Positions 54,610 to 64,000 of a stretch of 64,000 nt of DNA are shown here, one piece after another. Made by a program: the position numbers and the translations under genes. The notes under the pieces were generated by a model. It was not told the DNA's origin, did no database searches, and saw only the letters and a program-made list of their open reading frames with translations. Source of the DNA: Sphingomonas sp. LT1P40. Its GTDB lineage: Bacteria > Pseudomonadota > Alphaproteobacteria > Sphingomonadales > Sphingomonadaceae. Every line of letters starts with the position of its first letter. The first letter of the stretch is position 1. The stretch spans positions 1,550,001 to 1,614,000 of the forward strand of contig NZ_JAXOJT010000001.1 of NCBI RefSeq assembly GCF_036663835.1. The letters run 5' to 3'.

Positions 54610-56181
54610 ATGGCATTCCGACCCCAGAATTCAGATGATCCAGGCGGCGCGCGCGACCCCGGATCGCCCGCACGCCCGCACACCTGGTGGCGTGACCTTT
54701 GTGACTTTCCGATTTTTGGAACGCATTTCGCGGCGCTTCGACAACCATTTCGCAAAGTTGACAGTCCGGCCAAAACCGCTTCAAATCGTCAAGTCTGTCA
54801 AGCGCTCGCCGCCCTGACGCTGCTCGCGGCCCTTCCCGCCCTCGCCCAACAGCCAAAGCCGCCATCCACTCACGACCGTTCCATTGCCGCCGGCTACAAG
54901 GCGCTGACCCTGTGCAGCGGCATCTTCAACGGCGCGCGCACACAGGCTCAGGTCGAGGCGCTCGATCTCACCGGCATTTATCCCGAATATGACGCGATCG
55001 TGCCCACGCTGAAGGCTGAAGTCGATCGTGATTTTGGTGCCGTCAGCGTCGCTTACGACGACAAGATGCCACCGCGCCGCGCCGAATGGGGGCTTCACCG
55101 GGGCTGCACGATCCTGCCGCCCGGCGCGATCGACTGGCCGCGCTCCGGGGATGTCCGTCCACTCGGCTATCGTCCCGCGACGGACTTCCAAAAGCCCGAT
55201 CCGCGCCTCTGGCCGCTTGGTGACGCCACACCACGCATCGCACCGGACCCGCGCCTGACGCAACTCACCACTGCCGCCTTCACCCCGCAATATGGCGCAA
55301 AGGCCCGCACCGTCAGTGTCCTCATCATGCAGGACGGCAAGCTGCTGGCCGAGCGTTACGGCAACGGCTTCGGCCCGTTTACCGCCAACCGCACATGGTC
55401 GGTCGCAAAGAGCATCGCCGGGACGCTCACCGGCATCGCCGTGAAACAGGGGCTGGCCGACCCCGCCGCTCCCGCCAACATCCCCGAATGGGGACCATGG
55501 CCACGCGGCGACCGCCGCCGCACGATCACGCTCGACAATCTCCTGCGAATGGGCAGTGGATTGCACAGCGCCACGGCGGGCAACCGCACCGACGCGGTCT
55601 ATTTCGGCGGCACTCGCGTCACCGAGGAAACGACCGGCTGGCCACTCGAAACGCTGCCCGGCACCCGCTTCCGCTACGCCAACAACGATATCCTGCTCGC
55701 CACCCGTTCGCTGCGCGCCTCGCTCGGCGAAGACCGCTACCGCTGGTTTCCGCTGGAGGCGCTGTTCCGCCTGCTCGGCATGCGCCACACGGTCGCCGAG
55801 CAGGATGTCGGCGGCAACTATATCCTCTCGTCGCAAGTCTGGTCCACCGCCCGCGACCTCGCCCGGCTTGGCCAGTTCTGGCTGCAGGACGGCGTGTGGA
55901 ATGGCCAGCGCCTCCTGCCCGAAGGATGGATGAAGACCATGACCACGCCCAGCGGTCCGCAGCCCCCCGGCGACGCCGGCTATGGCGCGACACTCTGGCT
56001 GCACGGACCGAAAACCGGCCTGCCCGAGGGCAGCTACGCCGCGCAGGGCAATCGTGGCCAATATATCGTCGTCATCCCCTCGGCGAAGCTGGTCATCGTC
56101 CGGCGCGGCGAAGACCCGGCTGGCGGCGGCGGGTTCGAGTTCACGAAGTTCGCGGCGGACGTGGTGAAGGCGCTGCAATGA
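54610..56181 (+). CDS. Serine hydrolase, beta-lactamase/class C family (start uncertain)
   Basis: A protein of up to 523 residues. The serine motif is WSVAKS (SxxK), then RYANND (YxN) and a late HGPKTG-like KTG. The family includes 6-aminohexanoate-dimer hydrolases and esterases. A signal peptide core, ALAALTLLAALPALAQQ, begins only near residue 65. No ATG, GTG or TTG exists between 54610 and that core, so the annotated N-terminus (Pro/Asp-rich, then WWRDLCDFPIF) may not be real; a frameshift or non-standard start is possible. Confidence 0.75.
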   Translation: MAFRPQNSDDPGGARDPGSPARPHTWWRDLCDFPIFGTHFAALRQPFRKVDSPAKTASNRQVCQALAALTLLAALPALAQQPKPPSTHDRSIAAGYKALTLCSGIFNGARTQAQVEALDLTGIYPEYDAIVPTLKAEVDRDFGAVSVAYDDKMPPRRAEWGLHRGCTILPPGAIDWPRSGDVRPLGYRPATDFQKPDPRLWPLGDATPRIAPDPRLTQLTTAAFTPQYGAKARTVSVLIMQDGKLLAERYGNGFGPFTANRTWSVAKSIAGTLTGIAVKQGLADPAAPANIPEWGPWPRGDRRRTITLDNLLRMGSGLHSATAGNRTDAVYFGGTRVTEETTGWPLETLPGTRFRYANNDILLATRSLRASLGEDRYRWFPLEALFRLLGMRHTVAEQDVGGNYILSSQVWSTARDLARLGQFWLQDGVWNGQRLLPEGWMKTMTTPSGPQPPGDAGYGATLWLHGPKTGLPEGSYAAQGNRGQYIVVIPSAKLVIVRRGEDPAGGGGFEFTKFAADVVKALQ

Positions 56182-56516
56182 ATGACTGGGACGACGCCTG
56201 CGCCTGTGCCTTGTCGCTATCCGACGTCGAGATGGAGTTGTGGTGGGGAATCCCCTGCCCCAAGGTCAACGCCAAGGGCTTCATGTCCCCCGGCCGCGAA
56301 CCCGGCAGTTTCGCGCTGTCGGTGACGAAGCCGGAGAAGGAAATTCTGCTCGAAACCGACCCCGAAACCTTCTGGCAGACCGATCACTACCGCAATTACC
56401 CGATGCTGCTCGTCCGCTTTGGCCGCGAGCGCGAACGGGTGGAGACCTATATCCAGCGCGCCTGGTGGGACCGGCTCAAGGCCGCACAGCGCAAGGCGTT
56501 CGGTGACCGACCCTGA
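56178..56516 (+). CDS. MmcQ/YjbR family DNA-binding protein
   Basis: A 112-residue protein with the YjbR (CyaY-like) fold. It has the characteristic VEMELWWGIPCPKVNAKGFMSPG, the strand KEILLETDPETFWQTDHYRNYPMLLVRFG and a C-terminal helix with RAWWDRLKAAQRK. The ATG overlaps the serine hydrolase stop (ATGA). Its 3' end overlaps the next gene by 14 bases. The function is poorly known. Confidence 0.85.
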   Translation: MNDWDDACACALSLSDVEMELWWGIPCPKVNAKGFMSPGREPGSFALSVTKPEKEILLETDPETFWQTDHYRNYPMLLVRFGRERERVETYIQRAWWDRLKAAQRKAFGDRP

Positions 56517-57360
56517 ACGTTTCACCCGCTTCGCCGCGATCGATTGGTCCGGCGCCAAGGGCAGCCGCCACCCCGGAATCGCACTGGCAGTCTGCGAGCG
56601 CGGCAGCGAAGCCCCACGCCTCGTCACCCCACCCGGCACCGCATGGTCGCGTGGCCAAATCCTCGAATGGGTTCGCGCCCAGTCCGCCACCCCCATCCTG
56701 ATCGGCTTCGACTTCAGCTTCTCTGCCCCGTTCATTCAGCGCGGCGCACATCTCCCCGGCGAAACCACCACCGTCAGCGCCCGCGATCTGTGGGCCTTTG
56801 TCGACGCAAACAGCCCCGACCCCGATCTCGGTGCAGCCAGTTTCCTCGAAGCGCGGCGCGGTCGCCATTTCTATCTCGGCGCGGCGGATGGGCGGAAGGC
56901 GGATTTCCTTTACTGGCGAGCATGCGAAGTCGCGCATGACGGCAGCACCAAACCCTCGACCGTCTATGACGCAATCGGCGCGGCACAGGTCGCCAAGGCC
57001 AGCTTTGCCGGCATGCGCCTGCTCTACGCGCTTGATGGTCAGGTGCCGGTCTGGCCGTTCGACCCCATGCCGGAAACCGGCGCACTGGTGGTCGAAATCT
57101 ACACGGCCATCGCCGCCCGCGCCGCTGGTCTGCCAAAGGGCCGCAGCAAAATCCGCGATGCCGCTGCCCTGGACACCGCCCTCGCCAAGCTAGGCTCCGA
57201 ACCCCACGCCCCCCTCACCCGCTACACCGACCACGTCACCGACGCGATCCTCACCGCCGCCTGGCTCCGCGCGAACGCCGCCCGCGCCGATCTTTGGTCG
57301 CCGCGCGCCCTCACTCCAGAAATTGCGCAAACCGAGGGCTGGACCTTCGGCATACCATGA
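56503..57360 (+). CDS. DUF429-like predicted nuclease-fold protein
   Basis: A 285-residue protein with an N-terminal RNase H-like opening, FAAIDWSGAKG, further acidic strands (ILIGFDFSFSAPF; VVEIYTAIAARAAGLPKGRSK) and a final helix DHVTDAILTAAWLRANA. This is the layout of DUF429, predicted nucleases. The GTG start lies inside the YjbR gene. It ends 20 bases before tRNA-Thr. No experimental role is known to me. Confidence 0.65.
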   Translation: MTDPERFTRFAAIDWSGAKGSRHPGIALAVCERGSEAPRLVTPPGTAWSRGQILEWVRAQSATPILIGFDFSFSAPFIQRGAHLPGETTTVSARDLWAFVDANSPDPDLGAASFLEARRGRHFYLGAADGRKADFLYWRACEVAHDGSTKPSTVYDAIGAAQVAKASFAGMRLLYALDGQVPVWPFDPMPETGALVVEIYTAIAARAAGLPKGRSKIRDAAALDTALAKLGSEPHAPLTRYTDHVTDAILTAAWLRANAARADLWSPRALTPEIAQTEGWTFGIP

Positions 57361-57380
57361 AGCTAAAGGCATGCCCGATC

Positions 57381-57456
57381 GCCGGTTTAGCTCAGTTGGT
57401 AGAGCGCCAGTTTTGTAAACTGGATGTCGTGGGTTCGATTCCTACAACCGGCACCA
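57381..57456 (+). tRNA. tRNA-Thr(TGT)
   Basis: A complete 76-base cloverleaf with encoded CCA. The acceptor is GCCGGTT with AACCGGC, the D-arm GCTCAGTTGGTAGAGC, the anticodon arm CCAGT-TTTGTAA-ACTGG (anticodon TGT), and the T-arm GTGGG-TTCGATT-CCTAC. It starts 20 bases after the DUF429-like gene, and nothing suggests it is an integration site. Confidence 0.95.
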
Positions 57457-57529
57457 TCCTTTTCCCCTCGCCTTTCGCCACCACTGCGTTAAGCATGGGC
57501 GATAATGACAACGCTATCAGGAGAGGGCC

Positions 57530-58828
57530 GTGGCCATTCCCGTCACTGAAATGAACTCGACCGCCCCAACTGGCGGCGAAGCGGGCACACAGGGCGTCAA
57601 CGCCCCCGACCTTCAGGTTTTCGTCTTTGCGCTGTTTTTCATCTTCGGCGGCATCACGTCGCTGAACGACGTACTGATCCCGAAACTGAAAGAGCTGTTC
57701 ACGCTCAACTATACCCAGGCGATGCTGATCCAGTTCTGCTTCTTCACGGCTTATCTGGTCATTGGCATTCCCGGCGCGAAGCTGGTCAAGAAGCTCGGCT
57801 ATATGCGCGGCGCGGTCGCCGGTTTGGTGACGATGATCCTTGGCTGCCTGCTCTTCATTCCCGCCGCGCAGACCGCGACCTATGGTCTCTTCCTCGCAGC
57901 ATTGTTCGTGCTGGCGAGCGGTGTGGTGATCGTTCAGGTCGTTGCCAACCCACTGATCTCGCTACTCGGCAAGCCCGAAACCGCGCATAGCCGCCTGACC
58001 TTTGCGCAGGCGTTCAACTCGCTCGGCACCACGGTCTTTCCGTTGGTCGGGGCTGCACTGATCCTCGGCAGCATCGCCGGGATCGAGGCCAAGGATCTGT
58101 CGGGTGCCGCGCTGGAAGCCTATCGCACCGCAGAGAGTCAGGCGATCGTCAACGGCTATCTCGGCATCGCTGCCGCGCTGGCGGTGGTCGCAATTGCAGT
58201 ATGGCTGTTCCGCAACCGCCTAAAGGGCGAGCGGCACGAGGCGAGCCAAGGGTTTGCCGGGTTCGATCTGGTCAAGCGCCCGCGCTTCGGCTTCGGCGCG
58301 CTGTGCATCTTCCTCTATGTCGGCGCGGAAGTGTCGATTGGCTCGCTCATCATCAATTATCTCGCGCTCGACCGCGTATTGGGTCAGCCTGAATCGGTCG
58401 TCGGCTGGATGATCGCCCTTTATTGGGGCGGCGCGATGGTCGGGCGGTTTATCGGATCGGCGCTGATGCGCGTCATTAGTCCCGGCAAGCTCTTGGCCTT
58501 CGTTGCGGCGGGTGCGATCGCCTTGATCGTGATCTCCTCGAACACCAGCGGCACGACCGCTGCCTATTCGCTACTGGCGATCGGCCTGATGAACTCGATC
58601 ATGTTCCCCACCATCTTCAGCCTCGCTTCCGAAAAGCTGGGCAGTCGCGCGGCGGACGGATCGGGGATCATCAACGTTGCCATCTTCGGCGGCGCGGTCA
58701 TCCCGCTCGCCACCGGCGCGCTGGCCGACGCCACGGGCAGTCTCGCGCTTGCCTTCACGCTCCCGGCCATCTGCTACGCGATCATCGCTGGCTTCGGCTA
58801 TTACGCCCGCCGTCCGGCGGTTGCGTGA
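57530..58828 (+). CDS. Sugar MFS transporter, FucP/GluP family
   Basis: A 432-residue sugar:proton symporter with 12 helices. It has the family signature VVQVVANPLISLLGKPETAHSRLTFAQAFNSLGTTVFPLVGA and FIFGGITSLNDVLIPKLKELF in helix 1. Members carry fucose, glucose/galactose or N-acetylglucosamine; the substrate is not determined here. GTG 57530 follows AGGAGAGG. There is no sugar catabolic operon adjacent, and a terminator follows. Confidence 0.9.
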   Translation: MAIPVTEMNSTAPTGGEAGTQGVNAPDLQVFVFALFFIFGGITSLNDVLIPKLKELFTLNYTQAMLIQFCFFTAYLVIGIPGAKLVKKLGYMRGAVAGLVTMILGCLLFIPAAQTATYGLFLAALFVLASGVVIVQVVANPLISLLGKPETAHSRLTFAQAFNSLGTTVFPLVGAALILGSIAGIEAKDLSGAALEAYRTAESQAIVNGYLGIAAALAVVAIAVWLFRNRLKGERHEASQGFAGFDLVKRPRFGFGALCIFLYVGAEVSIGSLIINYLALDRVLGQPESVVGWMIALYWGGAMVGRFIGSALMRVISPGKLLAFVAAGAIALIVISSNTSGTTAAYSLLAIGLMNSIMFPTIFSLASEKLGSRAADGSGIINVAIFGGAVIPLATGALADATGSLALAFTLPAICYAIIAGFGYYARRPAVA

Positions 58829-58835
58829 AACCAAA

Positions 58836-58865
58836 CAGGGCCGGCGAGTCGCCTCGCCGGCCCTG
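58836..58865. terminator. Bidirectional terminator between the sugar carrier and tRNA-Leu
   Basis: A 13-bp perfect stem (CAGGGCCGGCGAG with CTCGCCGGCCCTG) with a TCGC loop, eight bases after the carrier stop. On the plus strand ATCTATTCTTT follows, a moderate T-run. It also serves the opposite tRNA-Leu transcript, which ends 11 bases away. Confidence 0.85.
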
Positions 58866-58875
58866 ATCTATTCTT

Positions 58876-58960
58876 TGGTGCCCCTGGCCGGAATCGAACC
58901 AGCACTCCTTTCGGAATTCGATTTTGAGTCGAACGCGTCTACCAATTTCACCACAGGGGC
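58876..58960 (-). tRNA. tRNA-Leu(CAA)
   Basis: An 85-base class II tRNA with encoded CCA. The acceptor is GCCCCTG with CAGGGGC, the D-arm GGTGAAATTGGTAGACGC, the anticodon arm TTCGA-CTCAAAA-TCGAA (anticodon CAA), a long variable arm (TTCCGAAAGGAGT) and the T-arm GCTGG-TTCGATT-CCGGC. It is the normal reference for the two leucine-like abnormal elements in this window. Confidence 0.95.
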
Positions 58961-59018
58961 ACGCGAACGGCGCTGCTAGACGATCCGCTGGTCCGCCGCA
59001 AGATCGAACGCTGCCCGT

Positions 59019-59047
59019 TTGACAGGCCGCACCCCCGCCCCTATATC
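59019..59047 (+). promoter_or_regulatory. Sigma70-type promoter for rpoBC with long leader
   Basis: TTGACA (59019-59024), a 17-base spacer and TATATC (59042-59047) form a near-consensus promoter on the plus strand. It would give a leader of about 195 bases before rpoB at 59251. The stretch 58961-59250 holds no gene; a short stem CCCGG...CCGGG near 59200 could form in the leader. rplJ and rplL are not upstream as they are in many bacteria, so rpoBC appears to be transcribed independently. Confidence 0.7.
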
Positions 59048-59250
59048 CGCCGCATTCCAGACGATCGGGAAATGATACGCCGTCGCGCAGCGCATCGAAC
59101 GAATAGGTCGATTGGAGTTCATAGACGCTTGAGAGGCTGAGGCTTTCCCCGGACATCCGGTGGCTGGCGTTCGGCCCTTTTGCGTCTGTTCGCGTGCCTG
59201 CCCCGGCGGATACCGGGACGGATTTCAGGCTGAGAAGGCGAAAAACCTAC

Positions 59251-63429
<4,179 letters not shown>

Positions 63430-63435
63430 ATCAGT

Positions 63436-64000
<565 letters not shown>

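Noticed and set aside
54437..54817. A 126-codon plus-strand frame upstream of the serine hydrolase.
   Set aside because: It overlaps DUF2147 antisense and the hydrolase start, and lacks a ribosome site. It was kept only as a possible sign of a frameshift.
57381..57456. tRNA-Thr as a phage or island attachment site.
   Set aside because: No integrase, no duplicated tRNA 3' end and no shift in gene content on either side were seen.

Overview
The window is chromosomal DNA of a high-GC alphaproteobacterium, most likely a member of the Sphingomonadaceae (Sphingomonas or a close relative). This rests on the tight 14-gene nuo operon running into birA, coaX and an RNase J gene, the order coiled-coil gene - zapA - 6S RNA - 5-FTHF cyclo-ligase, DUF2842, a class I fructose-bisphosphate aldolase, and short intergenic hairpin repeats of a type frequent in this group. 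There is no prophage, insertion sequence or CRISPR array. It is a core-genome region with small accessory genes tucked into operons.

Layout. Positions 1-20158 hold a minus-strand block transcribed from nuoA at 20158 leftwards: nuoA, B, C, D, (72-aa membrane ORF), E, (three mini-ORFs of 53, 56 and 39 aa), F, (two secreted Cys-repeat proteins), G, hairpin, H, (AT-richer secreted protein), I, J, K, L, M, N, then birA, coaX and a truncated rnj at the edge. Nearly every junction is a 1- to 8-base overlap, often ATGA, GTGA or TTGA, so the seven non-nuo ORFs look translationally coupled to complex I synthesis. Positions 20300-28200 contain ybjN-like, suhB, efp, an M23 peptidase plus an L,D-transpeptidase, a small membrane protein, thiE, an MFS carrier and fba. 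Positions 28323-34068 are one minus-strand central-carbon operon, tkt-gap-MOSC-pgk followed by a 2OG-Fe(II) oxygenase and a degenerate paralogue of it.

Positions 34200-37700 carry the cell-division and folate cluster (ZauP-like coiled coil, zapA, 6S RNA, cyclo-ligase, DUF2842, M1 aminopeptidase). Positions 37844-43452 are a minus-strand run: a zinc-finger mini-protein, DUF423, diacylglycerol kinase, two tandem CPA2 antiporters, an IscU-like protein and CvpA. Positions 43600-50071 hold a DMT permease, a stand-alone EAL phosphodiesterase, radA, a WYL regulator divergent from a GST, a second GST and a GT4 glycosyltransferase. Positions 50096-57360 hold a DUF2218/PadR pair with a palindromic operator, a tRNA-like element, rarA, stress-type small proteins, a serine hydrolase, MmcQ/YjbR and a DUF429-like protein.

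The right end has tRNA-Thr(TGT), a FucP-family sugar carrier, tRNA-Leu(CAA), a strong sigma70-type promoter, rpoB, a second tRNA-like element in the rpoB-rpoC gap, and the start of rpoC.

The most interesting observations are two tRNA-Leu-like elements that share an abnormal 14-nt anticodon arm (loop TCACAA), one of them between rpoB and rpoC; the seven accessory ORFs embedded in the nuo operon, including two proteins built from a recurring Cys-x34/35-Cys unit; and the degenerate double-stranded beta-helix paralogue beside an intact oxygenase in the glycolytic operon.
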